64,000 bases of DNA. It comes from Bradyrhizobium lupini (lineage in GTDB: Bacteria; Pseudomonadota; Alphaproteobacteria; Rhizobiales; Xanthobacteraceae). A model generated the notes under the pieces. The model did not search any database and had not been told where the DNA came from. It was given only the letters and a program-made list of their open reading frames with translations. The stretch is from NCBI RefSeq assembly GCF_040939785.1, contig NZ_CP162553.1:4917001-4981000 (forward strand), written 5' to 3'. Positions 38,093 to 47,686 of this stretch are shown piece by piece (the first letter of the stretch is position 1; each line of letters starts with the position of its first letter). Position numbers and translations under genes: made by a program.

Positions 38093-39204
38093 TCAATTGG
38101 AGAACTTTGCGATCACCGCGACCGGGCCGCCGCCGGCTGGGCCCTGATGCTCGGCGCCGCCGGAGACGTAGACCGCACCAGTGCCGGCGAGGCCGGCAAT
38201 CAACCCGCCAACGGCAGCCCGGGCGTGGCGTGTCGAGCTGATATCGGTATCTTCGAGCATGGTGTGGCGGAAGCCGCGCACGCAGCCATCAGGGAGGCCT
38301 CGGCCTTAGCGAAGATGTTGACAAGCTTGCTGCCGGTCGTCGTCTGTTGCCCGGCACGGAGCCCAACGCTCTCCAGCGCCGCAAGCACCGCCGCGGCGTC
38401 GATCGCATCGCTCATCACGGCATGCCCGATCTCGAATTCGCTCGTCGAGGACATCGAATTGCCGAGCACGATGACGACGTTATGCATGAGCTCGATCCCG
38501 GACGAGGTCGAGGCGACGTTCGAGAACAGATCGTAGCGTCGCAGCACGTCCTCATCACGAACGCCGGTTGCGATCTCGCCGAGCGCGACCGCAACGCCGA
38601 GTGCGGAAGCGCCGCGCGAATAGGCCATCGAACTGTAGGCGCTGGTCGTCGCTGTCTTGTGACCGCGCGCATTCGCCGCTTCGACGCGCTCGCTGGTGAG
38701 CAGCGGGCATTTGATCTGCACGAAATGGACGTCGGCGGGATCGGCGATCCCGGCATCCGCCATCGCGGCCTTCACGGCCTTGGCTGTCTCCGTGATCTGA
38801 GCGGAGCGGCCGAGCTCTTCAGGGAGAAAATCCCGCGTGTGCGCCATGCCGATGCTCAGGCGCTTGCCGGAGAGGCCTGCTGGGCGCTGTAGAATGTCCT
38901 GGCGCGTGAACACCGTGATGTGCGGGCTGAGCACGCCCTCGGTGCCGCCCGACATCACGAAAGCGATGCGTTGCTCGACCTCCTGCGGCGACAGCCCGAG
39001 CTGCGGCGCCAGCGCCGTGCACAGCGCGGCAACGGCATATTCCCGGGTGAAGTCATTGACGCCGCCATTGCCTTCGGTCTTGCCGAGGATCGCCAGGATG
39101 GATGCCGGATCGATCGCGCCGGAGCCGATCATGCTCATCAATCCGGAGACGTCGCCGGGGCCTCTGGTGGCGACCTTGAAGACGCCGACCGATGTCGTCC
39201 GCAT
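38093..39204 (-). pseudogene. Ring-opening amidohydrolase (cyanuric acid hydrolase/barbiturase family), frameshifted
   Basis: Two frames join into ~370 residues, the family norm. GAGGAT sets the ATG at 39204. Three repeated domains each supply a Ser-containing motif: FVMSGGTEGVLSPH, TTSAYSSMAYSRGASALG and (second frame) [20 protein letters not shown]. The frame breaks at the G3 at 38292-38294 (plus strand). Restoring one base gives [20 protein letters not shown]. As written, the third domain with its essential Ser would be lost. Enzymes of this family open cyanuric acid or barbiturate rings. An amidase gene lies downstream. Confidence 0.85.
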
Positions 39205-39289
39205 TATAATCCTCACATGAAGTTCAGGAGTCCGGCGGACAAAACAGCCGCTGAACCGGGGCGCCTGTCAAGGTGTCGAGGCAATCCCC

Positions 39290-39320
39290 GTCGTCGTCCT
39301 GGCGAAAGCCAGGACGACAG
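39290..39320. repeat. Short palindromic element, family B core
   Basis: GTCGTCCTGGCGAAAGCCAG, then GACGACAG: a perfect stem with loop GAAA. It matches the inner arms of the longer elements at 13508-13637 and 60814-60942. It lies upstream of tex. Confidence 0.75.
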
Positions 39321-39503
39321 CAGGACGTGCGCCGTCTGCGTAGCACCCACGATTGTGGCGAGATCGCATCGCTTCGACAAAAAAATCCCTTGTCGACGGT
39401 CGTCCGCCGCACCTTGATGAATCAACCCTGATTGGTCCATAAGCGGCGTCCCGCAGCCGGTGGTTCGCCTCCGCGATGCGTGCTTGGATAGAGGGGTTCT
39501 CGC

Positions 39504-41840
39504 GTGGCAAATATCAACCAGAAAATTGCGCAGGAGCTTGGGGTTCGGGCGGAGCAGGTCGAGGCGACCGTGGCGCTGCTCGACGGCGGCGCCACGGTTC
39601 CCTTCATCGCGCGCTACCGCAAGGAAGCGACCGGTGCGCTCGACGACGCACAATTGCGCACGCTGGAGGAGCGCCTGGGTTACCTGCGCGAGCTCGAGGA
39701 CCGCCGCAAGGCCATCCTCGAATCGGTCCGCGAGCAGGGCAAGCTCGATGCGGCGCTGGAAGCCTCCATTCTCGCCGCCGACAGCAAGGCGCGCCTCGAA
39801 GACATCTATCTGCCGTTCAAGCCGAAGCGCCGCACCAAGGCCGAGATCGCCAAGGAAGCCGGCCTCGAGCCGCTCGCCAATCAGCTCATGGCCGAGCCCA
39901 CCAACGATCCGAAGGTGGTCGCCGAAGCCTTCGTCAATGCCGAGAAGGGCGTTGCCGATGCCGCTGCGGCACTCGATGGCGCCCGCGCCATCCTGGTCGA
40001 GCGCTTCGACGAAGACGCCGACCTGATCGGCGCGCTTCGCGAGGAGGTGTGGACTAATGCGCGCATGACCTCCAAGGTGCGCGACGGCAAGAAAACCGAG
40101 GGCGAAAAGTTTGCCGACTATTTCGAGTTCTCCGAGCCGCTGACCAAGCTGCCCTCGCACCGAATCCTCGCAATGTTCCGCGGCGAGAAAGAAGAAATCC
40201 TCGATCTCCAGATCCAGGCCGAGGCCGAACCATCGCCGCCCGGCGTGCCGAGCGTCTATGAACTGAAGATCATGAAGCGGTTCGGCATCGCCGACCTTAA
40301 GCGCGCCGGCGACCGCTGGATGATCGATACCGTGCGTTGGGCCTGGCGCACCAAGATCCAGGTGCATCTCAACATCGACCTGCGCATGCGGCTGTGGAAT
40401 GCGGCCGAGACAGAGGCCGTGCGCGTGTTCGCCTCGAACCTGCGCGACTTGCTGCTCGCGGCGCCCGCCGGCACCCGCGTCACCATGGGTCTCGATCCCG
40501 GCTTCCGCACCGGGGTCAAGGTCGCCGTCACCGACGCGACCGGCAAGGTGGTGGATACCGCCGTGATCTATCCGCACGAGCCGCAGCGGCAGTGGAACGA
40601 GGCGCTTGCGATCCTCGGCAAGCTCGCGCTGAAACATCGTGTCGAGCTGATCGCGATCGGCAACGGCACCGCCTCGCGCGAGACCGACAAGCTCGCGGCC
40701 GACCTCGTCAAGGGCCTGCCCGACTTGAAGATGACCAAGATCGTGGTGTCGGAAGCCGGCGCGTCGGTTTATTCGGCCTCGGCGTTCGCCTCGGAGGAGT
40801 TGCCGGGCCTCGACGTCACCCTGCGCGGCGCGGTGTCAATCGCGCGGCGGCTCCAGGATCCGCTCGCCGAGCTCGTCAAGATCGAACCCAAGGCGATCGG
40901 CGTCGGCCAGTACCAGCACGACCTCGGGCAGGCCAAGCTCGCCAAATCCCTCGACGCCGTGGTCGAAGACTGCGTGAACGCCGTCGGCGTCGACGTCAAC
41001 ACCGCGTCCGCTCCGCTGCTCGCGCGCGTGTCGGGCGTCGGCTCCGGCCTCGCCTCGAGCATCGTGGCACACCGCGACGCCAACGGGCCGTTCAAGTCGC
41101 GCAAGGCGTTGAAGGACGTGCCGCGGCTCGGCCCCAAGGCGTTCGAGCAGTGCGCGGGCTTCCTGCGCATCCTCGGCGGCGAGGACCCGCTCGACGCCTC
41201 CGGTGTGCATCCGGAAGCCTATCCGGTGGTGCGCCGGATTCTCAGCGCCACCAAGAGCGACATCAAGGCGCTGATCGGCAGCAGCGACATCGTTCGCACG
41301 CTGAAGCCGAAAGACTTCGTGGACGAGACGTTTGGTCTGCCGACCGTCACCGACATCCTGCGCGAGCTCGAGAAGCCCGGTCGCGACCCGCGTCCGGCCT
41401 TCAAGGCAGCTGTGTTCATGGACGGCGTCGAGGAGATCAAGCACCTCAAGAAGGGCATGATCCTCGAGGGCACCGTAACCAACGTCGCGGCGTTCGGCGC
41501 CTTCGTCGATATCGGCGTGCACCAGGACGGCCTCGTGCACATCTCGGCGATGTCCAAGACCTACATCAAGGATCCGCGTGAAGTGGTGAAGCCCGGCGAC
41601 ATCGTCAAAGTGAAGGTGCTAGACTTCGAGGTCGCGCGCAAGCGTATCTCGTTGACACTACGGCTCGACGACGAGGTCGGCGCCAAGAAGGACGCGCCCG
41701 GCATGCAGCGGGATAACAGCTCACGTAACCCGTCCCGCATGACGTCGTCGGCCCCGCGCCAGCAGGAGTCTTCCGGCGGCGGTGCGCTCGCCGAAGCGCT
41801 GCGCCGCGCGGCCGAGAAAAACGGCGGCAAGCGGGCGTAG
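39504..41840 (+). CDS. tex: Tex-family RNA-binding transcription accessory protein
   Basis: 778 residues, typical of Tex. It has an N-terminal helical domain ([20 protein letters not shown]), a YqgF nuclease-like fold ([19 protein letters not shown]), helix-hairpin-helix motifs ([34 protein letters not shown]), and an S1 RNA-binding domain (~649-720, [20 protein letters not shown]). Basic, Ser/Arg-rich and Ala-rich stretches end it. Tex associates with RNA polymerase and RNA and affects expression and tolerance to stress. Start ATG at 39504. Frame intact throughout. Confidence 0.96.
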   Translation: MANINQKIAQELGVRAEQVEATVALLDGGATVPFIARYRKEATGALDDAQLRTLEERLGYLRELEDRRKAILESVREQGKLDAALEASILAADSKARLEDIYLPFKPKRRTKAEIAKEAGLEPLANQLMAEPTNDPKVVAEAFVNAEKGVADAAAALDGARAILVERFDEDADLIGALREEVWTNARMTSKVRDGKKTEGEKFADYFEFSEPLTKLPSHRILAMFRGEKEEILDLQIQAEAEPSPPGVPSVYELKIMKRFGIADLKRAGDRWMIDTVRWAWRTKIQVHLNIDLRMRLWNAAETEAVRVFASNLRDLLLAAPAGTRVTMGLDPGFRTGVKVAVTDATGKVVDTAVIYPHEPQRQWNEALAILGKLALKHRVELIAIGNGTASRETDKLAADLVKGLPDLKMTKIVVSEAGASVYSASAFASEELPGLDVTLRGAVSIARRLQDPLAELVKIEPKAIGVGQYQHDLGQAKLAKSLDAVVEDCVNAVGVDVNTASAPLLARVSGVGSGLASSIVAHRDANGPFKSRKALKDVPRLGPKAFEQCAGFLRILGGEDPLDASGVHPEAYPVVRRILSATKSDIKALIGSSDIVRTLKPKDFVDETFGLPTVTDILRELEKPGRDPRPAFKAAVFMDGVEEIKHLKKGMILEGTVTNVAAFGAFVDIGVHQDGLVHISAMSKTYIKDPREVVKPGDIVKVKVLDFEVARKRISLTLRLDDEVGAKKDAPGMQRDNSSRNPSRMTSSAPRQQESSGGGALAEALRRAAEKNGGKRA

Positions 41841-41849
41841 CTTCTAACC

Positions 41850-41907
41850 TCTCCCCGCTCTCACCCCACCCTCTCCCCGCAAGAACGGGGCGAGGGGAGT
41901 GAGAGAG
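41850..41907. repeat. Inverted repeat of family C type downstream of tex
   Basis: CCTCTCCCCGCTCTCAC, a second CCCTCTCCCCGC, a short loop AAGAAC, then GGGGCGAGGGGAGTGAGAG. The arms pair around the loop. It could act as the tex transcript end. Confidence 0.65.
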
Positions 41908-42031
41908 CAGCGTCTCCCTAACTTCCGCGTCAGAATCTGGCGCGTTTGTAAGTTGAAGGCGCCTGTCCCTTCCTCTCATCTGATCCTCCTCGCGCGGCAG
42001 AATATTGTCGCGCAGCACGGAGGATGCTTCG

Positions 42032-42499
42032 ATGGACAACAGGATTCTCAAAGGCCTCACCGCGGTGACGATCGCAGCGGTGATGGCGCTCGCTTCACCG
42101 GTGCTTGCCAGAGGCGGTGGCGGTGGCGGTGGCGGTCATGGCGGATTCGCCGGTGGTGGGCATTTCGGTGGCGGCGGCATGCACACGGGAGGCTTCGGCG
42201 GCGGCATGCACACCGGTGGCTTCGGTGGTATGCGCGTCGGCGGCATGGGCGGCGCCCGTTTCGGCGGCCCGGGCTTTGGCGGTGCACGTTTCGCGCATGC
42301 GGCGATCGGGCCGCGCTTCGCTGGCTCCGGCTGGCACGGCAGGCCCTTCATCGGCCGCCATGCCTTCTTCCGGCACCACCATCGCTTCTTCTTCGGAGCA
42401 CCTTTCATCTATGCCGGCTACTATGACGGCTGCTGGCGCAGGAGCTTGACGCCCTATGGGTGGCAATGGGTCAATGTGTGCGGAGACTCTTGGTACTAG
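42032..42499 (+). CDS. Secreted Gly/His-rich protein
   Basis: 155 residues. Signal peptide 1-26 (cut after SPVLA). The mature part starts with a Gly run and contains repeats such as GGGMHTGGFGG. Many His and Phe residues follow (HAFFRHHHRFFFGAPF), then a conserved-looking end with YYDGCWRRSLTPYGWQWVNV and CGDSWY, with two Cys. A GGAGGA Shine-Dalgarno precedes the ATG at 42032. Rhizobial relatives of this kind are small secreted proteins of unknown role. The His content suggests metal binding (inference). It precedes a two-component system by 97 bases on the same strand. Confidence 0.75.
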   Translation: MDNRILKGLTAVTIAAVMALASPVLARGGGGGGGGHGGFAGGGHFGGGGMHTGGFGGGMHTGGFGGMRVGGMGGARFGGPGFGGARFAHAAIGPRFAGSGWHGRPFIGRHAFFRHHHRFFFGAPFIYAGYYDGCWRRSLTPYGWQWVNVCGDSWY

Positions 42500-42596
42500 C
42501 ATCGCCGTACCGCACCATTGTCGCGATCGTCATCGGACGGTTCCGCTCAGCCCCGGAACGGGATAGTCTGGTGGCGATCGTCGCGCGGAGTTTGTC

Positions 42597-43289
42597 ATGA
42601 CCGGAGCTCACCGCCGCATTCTGGTCGTCGAGGACGACGCGGAAACCGCAGGCCAGCTCGTCGAGGAGCTGACGACTTCCGGCTACGACGTCGATCTCGC
42701 CGCCACCGGGCGCGAAGCGCTCAGCCACGGCGCCGCGCGCGACTATGCCGTGATCACCATCGACCGCATGCTGCCCGACATCGACGGCATCAGCGTGATG
42801 CGCCAGTTGCGCGACGACGGCATCGCCGCGCCGTTCCTGATCATTTCCGCACTTGGCGAGGTCGACGACCGCGTGCGCGGCTTGCGGGCCGGCGGCGACG
42901 ATTATCTCGTCAAGCCGTTCTCCTTCACCGAATTGCTGGCGCGGCTGGAGGCACTCGGCCGGCGCAGCGACACCGTCGCCAAGGAGACGATCCTGCGGGT
43001 CGGCGATCTCGCCATCGACCTGATCGCACGCAGCGCGAGCCGCCGCGGCCGGAAGATTCCGCTGTTGCCGCGGGAATTCCAATTGCTCGAATATCTGGTC
43101 CGCAACGAGGGCCGCGTCGTCTCGCGTGCGATGCTGCTCCAGCATGTCTGGGATCTGCATTTCGATCCCTCCACCAACATCATCGACGTCTATGTCGGAC
43201 GCGTCCGTCGCAAGGTCGATGATGCCCAGGCCTATCCGCTGATCCACACCATCCGCGGCATCGGATATTGTCTCCGTGCTCCTGGCTAA
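42597..43289 (+). CDS. OmpR/PhoB-family response regulator
   Basis: 230 residues. Receiver domain: VVEDDAETAGQL (acidic pocket), phospho-Asp in TIDRMLPDIDG, Ser in IISALGEVDDR, Lys in YLVKPFSF. Winged-helix output: LLPREFQLLEYLVRNEGRVV, HVWDLHFDPSTNIIDVYVGR, IHTIRGIGYCL. It is a transcription activator or repressor of the OmpR type, controlled by the overlapping kinase gene (14-base overlap). Possible targets include the Gly-rich secreted protein upstream and the convergent pseudoprotease genes; neither is shown by sequence. Confidence 0.94.
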   Translation: MTGAHRRILVVEDDAETAGQLVEELTTSGYDVDLAATGREALSHGAARDYAVITIDRMLPDIDGISVMRQLRDDGIAAPFLIISALGEVDDRVRGLRAGGDDYLVKPFSFTELLARLEALGRRSDTVAKETILRVGDLAIDLIARSASRRGRKIPLLPREFQLLEYLVRNEGRVVSRAMLLQHVWDLHFDPSTNIIDVYVGRVRRKVDDAQAYPLIHTIRGIGYCLRAPG

Positions 43290-44349
43290 AACGCTCCGCT
43301 CCTCGACCTTCCGCCTTGCGCTGATCGCGATCGCGGCGTTCGGGCTGATCGTCGCGGCGATCATGGCCTATGTCTATTTCGGCACGATCGCCTATGTGCA
43401 GAGCCGTGTCGGCGATGCCGGCGACCACAGCGGCTTCACCGCGATGATCGAGCTCGCAATGGCCGCTGTCGCCGTGCTGATGCTGGTGCTCGCCGGGCTC
43501 GCCGCGGTGCTGGTGACGCGCCGCACGGTCGGGCGGATCGAGGAGATCAACGCCACCAGCCGCGCCATCATGATGTCGGGCCTCGACCAGCGCATTCCCT
43601 TGCGCGGCAGTCACGACGAATGGGACCGGGTCGCCGAAAACCTCAACCAGATGCTCGACCGCATCGAGACTTTGATGGGAGAGGTCAAGCAGGTCAGCGA
43701 CAACGTCGCCCATGATTTGCGTACGCCGCTGACGCGCATGCGGGGTCGGCTGGAAAAGGCTTATCACGCCTCGCGCAATGGCGAGGCCGACGCGGCGCTG
43801 ATCGGTGACACCATCGCCGATCTCGACGCCGTGCTCGGCATGTTCGCCTCCATCACGCGCATCTCGGAGATCGAGACCCGCGCCCGCCGTAGTGCGTTTC
43901 GCACCCTCAATCTCGCCGAAATCGCCGGCGAGGTCGTCGAGCTCTACGATGCCGCCGCCGAACAGGTTGCGACGCGGCTCAGCCTCGGCGGCGATCGCGA
44001 GGTGGCGATTATTGGCGATCGCGACCTGCTGTTCGACGCTATCGCCAATCTCGTCGACAACGCGATCAAGCACGGCTGCAAAGGCGGGCAGGTGACCGTC
44101 ACCTGCAGCAGCACCGACGGCGGTGCGACGATCGCGATCGCCGACGACGGCCCGGGCATTCCGGCGGATCAGCGCGATCACGTGTTCAAACGCTTCTACC
44201 GGCTCGAGCAGAGCCGCTACACCCCGGGTAACGGCCTTGGCTTAAGCCTGGTCGCCGCGGTCGCTCGCCTCCATGGTGCCGAGATTGCCCTGCACGACAA
44301 CGCGCCGGGCCTGACGGTCCAGCTCAGCTTCCCGCCGCACCCGACCTAG
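43276..44349 (+). CDS. Sensor histidine kinase with very short periplasmic loop
   Basis: 357 residues from the GTG at 43276, overlapping the regulator gene by 14 bases. TM1 is at about 14-35. A loop of only ~18 residues (GTIAYVQSRVGDAGDHSG) leads to TM2 at ~54-80. A HAMP domain follows, then DHp with the phospho-His in VSDNVAHDLRTPLTRMRGRL. ATPase motifs are complete: N in VDNAIKH, IADDGPGIP, HVFKRFYRLEQSR and GNGLGLSLVAAVAR. With almost no external domain it likely senses within or near the membrane, or through a partner protein. Its stop overlaps that of the convergent LuxR-type gene. Confidence 0.93.
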   Translation: MLLAKTLRSSTFRLALIAIAAFGLIVAAIMAYVYFGTIAYVQSRVGDAGDHSGFTAMIELAMAAVAVLMLVLAGLAAVLVTRRTVGRIEEINATSRAIMMSGLDQRIPLRGSHDEWDRVAENLNQMLDRIETLMGEVKQVSDNVAHDLRTPLTRMRGRLEKAYHASRNGEADAALIGDTIADLDAVLGMFASITRISEIETRARRSAFRTLNLAEIAGEVVELYDAAAEQVATRLSLGGDREVAIIGDRDLLFDAIANLVDNAIKHGCKGGQVTVTCSSTDGGATIAIADDGPGIPADQRDHVFKRFYRLEQSRYTPGNGLGLSLVAAVARLHGAEIALHDNAPGLTVQLSFPPHPT

Positions 44350-44717
44350 AGCTCGATCACGCCGCGGCGGGCCGCATGTGCCACCGCATCGGTGCGGCCG
44401 GTAGCGTCGAGCTTGTCGAGCAGCGAGCCGACATGGAATTTCACCGTGTGGACGGAAATGCCGAGCTGACGCGCGATCATCTTGTTGGAGCCGCCTTCCG
44501 CCATCAACGCCAGCACGTCGAGCTCACGCTGCGTCAGCGCAATGTCCTCAGGCATGATGCGCGGATCGCGAGCGACAATCGTCGCGGCGGCCTTCTCGCC
44601 GGGTTCGGCGAGGCGAAGCCCGGCGATATTGCCGAGCAGAGCAGCCAGGCGATCGGCGAGGGCGGGATCGTCGATCTCCAAAGCCAACACGATCTCGGGC
44701 GCGATGTCCTCGCTCAC
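44346..44717 (-). CDS. Small LuxR-type transcription regulator with truncated receiver-like domain
   Basis: 123 residues from a GTG at 44715-44717. The GTGA shares bases with the stop of the upstream pseudoprotease gene, so the two are translationally coupled. The N-terminal ~55 residues (EIVLALEIDDPALADRLAAL onward) look like half a receiver without a phospho-acceptor Asp. The C-terminal LuxR HTH is clear: ALTQRELDVLALMAEGGSNK, then IARQLGISVHTVKFHVGSLL. It may bind DNA as a dimer, regulated by its coupled partner rather than by phosphorylation. That is inference. Confidence 0.82.
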   Translation of the reverse strand: MSEDIAPEIVLALEIDDPALADRLAALLGNIAGLRLAEPGEKAAATIVARDPRIMPEDIALTQRELDVLALMAEGGSNKMIARQLGISVHTVKFHVGSLLDKLDATGRTDAVAHAARRGVIEL

Positions 44718-45580
44718 GCCGCCGGCCTCTCGCCGATCGTGACCTTGAAGCTGACCGGCTCGCCGCCGCGGCGCGCCGCGATATCGACCACCGCGCCCAC
44801 GCTCGCCGGACCCAGCGTCCGCGACAGCGCGCGCACGCCGGACAGCTTCTGGTCGTTGACCGCGACGATGACGTCGCCCTGGCGGATGCCGGCCGCCGCC
44901 GAAGGGCCGGCCTTGTCGACATTCATCACCATCGCGCCGACGCCGTCGTCGAGCCGGACCGGCTGCAGCCCGAGGCCGAGATATCCGCGTGCGATGCGGC
45001 CGCGCGCCTCTAACTGGGCCGCGACCCGCTCGATCGTCGCTGTCGGGATCACTAGCACACGCCTCGGGCCGAGCACGGCCATGCCGAAGGCTTCGCCCGA
45101 TGCGTCGAGCGCGAGGCCGCCCTGCTGGCTGGAGCGCAAGCGGACGTCGAGCTCGATCCGCGCGTCGATGTCGCCGCCGCGCAGGGAGCGCCAGCTCTTG
45201 CCGGACTGCGACACCATCGCGAGCGCGGCGCTCGGCGTATCGCGGTTGGTGGCGACGACGACCGACAACGCGCCAAGGGGCGGCACAATTGTGGCCAGCT
45301 TGACCGGGGCAATCGCCGTATCGGCGCGCAGCAGTGCGATATCCGTCGTATGGTCGCGGCCGGCGATCGTGGCGGCCGCGGTGCTGCCGTCGGGGAGGCC
45401 GATCTCGACGTCGCCCTCGTCGGCCAGCGCCTCGTCGGCCGTGACGATCAGGCCGGGTTTCCAGACGAAGCCGGTGGCGCGGGAACGATGCGAATGGACG
45501 GCGACGACGGACGGCGCGGTGCGGGACACCATATCCGCGAGCGCGGACGACAGCGAAGTCAGGGGAGTTGAGTCGGTCAT
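44714..45580 (-). CDS. HtrA-like PDZ pseudoprotease (S1C family, catalytic residues replaced)
   Basis: 288 residues from the ATG at 45578-45580. The trypsin-like fold aligns with DegP/DegQ: GLIVTADEALADEGDVEIGL, RDHTTDIALLRADTA, and LRSSQQGGLALDASGEAFGM. The catalytic His position is Glu50, the Asp is kept (D80), and the Ser position is Gln153 (SQQGG in place of GNSGG). It should therefore be inactive. A PDZ domain follows (GYLGLGLQPVRL; VDKAGPSAAAGIRQGDVIVA). No signal peptide is visible, so it stays in the cytoplasm. The LuxR-type gene downstream overlaps it by 4 bases. It may be a peptide- or protein-binding sensor for that regulator (inference). Confidence 0.85.
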   Translation of the reverse strand: MTDSTPLTSLSSALADMVSRTAPSVVAVHSHRSRATGFVWKPGLIVTADEALADEGDVEIGLPDGSTAAATIAGRDHTTDIALLRADTAIAPVKLATIVPPLGALSVVVATNRDTPSAALAMVSQSGKSWRSLRGGDIDARIELDVRLRSSQQGGLALDASGEAFGMAVLGPRRVLVIPTATIERVAAQLEARGRIARGYLGLGLQPVRLDDGVGAMVMNVDKAGPSAAAGIRQGDVIVAVNDQKLSGVRALSRTLGPASVGAVVDIAARRGGEPVSFKVTIGERPAA

Positions 45581-45781
45581 GGCAGGCTCCTGTAAAGCTG
45601 TCCTCAATCTGGGATGTCGCGGGCGATCGCGTAACTGGCCGCATGGCCAGGAAATAAGCAGGGAAGCTGGTCCGTAAGAGCACGGCCGACGAACATGTGA
45701 TTGGAGCCGCTCACGGGAACGTGTAGCAATCGGCTCGACCTTGTGCCGTACGGCCTCACGCCTTTTTGCGAGCCCTGATTG

Positions 45782-46747
45782 ATGACCATCGACCTTACCC
45801 GCCGCACCCTGCTTCAACTCGCCGGCGCCAGCTCGCTCGCAATGGCGGCTGCGGGCGCGGCGCGCGCCGAGGGCACACCGCAGGGCGGCGGTCCGACCTA
45901 TGCCAGCCGCACGCCGATGCGCGTCGGCATGGTGACGCTCCGGGTGAAGAATCTCGACAAGGTTGCGAACTACTACCGCGACGTGATCGGGCTCACCGTG
46001 ATGGAACGCTCGACGAGCGCCGCCAAGCTCGGCACGGCCGGCATCGCGCTGCTGGTGCTGGAGGCCCGTCCTGATGCCGAGATCGAGCCGCGCAACGCCG
46101 CCGGCCTCTATCACACCGCCTTCCTGATGCCGACCCGCAAGGACTTGGCCCGCTGGCTGGTAGCAGCCGCTTCGCATCGCGTGCCGCTGTCGGGCTTTGC
46201 CGATCATCTCGTCAGCGAATCCGTCTATCTCGACGATCCCGAAGGCAACGGCATCGAGGTCTATGCCGACCGCGATCCCTCGCAATGGCAGTGGAGCGAA
46301 GGCAGCGTGAAGATGGCGGCCGACGAGCTCGACATTCCCGACCTGCTGTCGCTGACCAATACGCGCGTGCCTGATTATGCCAAGGCACCGGACGGAATGC
46401 GCATCGGCCACATGCATCTGCGCGTCGGCGACCTCGCGCAGGCGCAGAATTTCTACCACGGCACGATCGGACTCGACCCGACCCGCAGCCGCAACGGCGC
46501 CGCGTTCCTGTCGTCGGGACGCTACCATCATCACCTCGGCATGAACGTCTGGCAGAGCCAGGGCGCCGGCCAACGCGACGATCAGGCAACGGGGCTCGCC
46601 TGGTTCTCGCTGGTGACAGCTAAGCAGGATCTGCTCGCCGCGCAGGAAGAGCGCCTGCGCAAGGGCGGCGCGAAAGTCACGGCGCTAGCGGACGGCGTTG
46701 AGGCGATCGATCCCTGGGGCACGCGGGTGCGGCTGATCAGGATTTGA
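45782..46747 (+). CDS. Tat-exported VOC-family protein with two domains (catechol-2,3-dioxygenase-like)
   Basis: 321 residues from the ATG at 45782. A twin-arginine signal peptide (TRRTLLQLAGASSLAMAAAG, cleaved near AARAEG) directs folded export. The first VOC domain has MVTLRVKNLDKVANYYRDVI and DDPEGNGIEVYADRD. The second has GHMHLRVGDLAQAQNFYHGT, YHHHLGMNVWQ and DPWGTRVRL. The two-domain architecture matches ring-cleavage-type extradiol dioxygenases of the YkcA/CatE group. Some metal-ligand positions in domain 1 are not His. Enzyme activity in the periplasm is possible but the substrate is unknown. Confidence 0.85.
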   Translation: MTIDLTRRTLLQLAGASSLAMAAAGAARAEGTPQGGGPTYASRTPMRVGMVTLRVKNLDKVANYYRDVIGLTVMERSTSAAKLGTAGIALLVLEARPDAEIEPRNAAGLYHTAFLMPTRKDLARWLVAAASHRVPLSGFADHLVSESVYLDDPEGNGIEVYADRDPSQWQWSEGSVKMAADELDIPDLLSLTNTRVPDYAKAPDGMRIGHMHLRVGDLAQAQNFYHGTIGLDPTRSRNGAAFLSSGRYHHHLGMNVWQSQGAGQRDDQATGLAWFSLVTAKQDLLAAQEERLRKGGAKVTALADGVEAIDPWGTRVRLIRI

Positions 46748-46810
46748 TCGCCGGCACGAGCGTTGGTAAGACCGTCAGGCGCTAGCCAGTTTCCGGGATT
46801 CACACCTGAC

Positions 46811-47686
46811 ATGTCCGATTTTCGCGGCGTCTTCCCTTATCTCGTCTCTCCCGTCGCTGCCGATGGCGCGGTGCGGACGAACGTCCTCGCAAAGCTCTGC
46901 GACGATCTGATCGGCGCGGGCGTCCACGGTCTGACCCCGCTCGGCTCGACCGGCGAGTTCGCCTATCTCAACGCCGCCCAACGCACCGCGGTCGTGCAGA
47001 CCACGATCGAGGCGGCAAGGGGACGTGTGCCTGTTGTCGCGGGCGTCGCCTCCACCTCGACGGCAGATGCGGTGGCGCAGGCGAAGGCGTATCAGAAGCT
47101 CGGCGCCGACGGCATTCTGGCGATCCTGGAAGCGTATTTCCCGCTCGCCGACGCCCAGATCGAATCCTATTTCCGCGCCATCGCGGATGCCGTGGACATC
47201 CCCGTCGTCATCTATACCAATCCGCAATTCCAGCGCTCCGATCTCACCCTCGAAATCATCGCGCGCCTCGCCGAACATCCGCGCATCGGCTACATCAAGG
47301 ACGCCTCGACCAACACCGGCCGGCTGCTCTCGATCATGAACCGCTGCGGCGATGCCTTGCGGGTGTTCTCCGCCTCCGCCCATATCCCGGCCGCGGTGAT
47401 GCTGATCGGCGGCCTCGGCTGGATGGCGGGCCCCGCCTGCATCATTCCGCGCCAGAGCGTCGCGCTCTACGACCTCTGCAAGGCCGGCCGCTGGGACGAG
47501 GCGATGGCGCTCCAGCGCAGGCTGTGGCGCATCAACGAAGCTTTTGCCCGCTTCAACCTGGCGGCCTGCATCAAGGCCGGCTTGGCCATCCAGGGGTACG
47601 ACGTCGGCGATCCTGTCCCGCCGCAGGCCGCTCTCACCGCCGATGCGCGCAAGGTCGTAGAAGCGGCATTGCGGGAGCTGGCGTAG
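46811..47686 (+). CDS. Dihydrodipicolinate-synthase/N-acetylneuraminate-lyase-family aldolase
   Basis: 291 residues starting [20 protein letters not shown]. It is a class I aldolase barrel. The GSTGE loop is in [10 protein letters not shown], the catalytic Tyr in PVVIYTNPQ, and the Schiff-base Lys in RIGYIKDAS. The family condenses or splits pyruvate-containing compounds. The true DapA is usually in another context, and the divergent active-site surroundings suggest a catabolic aldolase or dehydratase. It follows the VOC gene by 63 bases on the same strand. Confidence 0.88.
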   Translation: MSDFRGVFPYLVSPVAADGAVRTNVLAKLCDDLIGAGVHGLTPLGSTGEFAYLNAAQRTAVVQTTIEAARGRVPVVAGVASTSTADAVAQAKAYQKLGADGILAILEAYFPLADAQIESYFRAIADAVDIPVVIYTNPQFQRSDLTLEIIARLAEHPRIGYIKDASTNTGRLLSIMNRCGDALRVFSASAHIPAAVMLIGGLGWMAGPACIIPRQSVALYDLCKAGRWDEAMALQRRLWRINEAFARFNLAACIKAGLAIQGYDVGDPVPPQAALTADARKVVEAALRELA

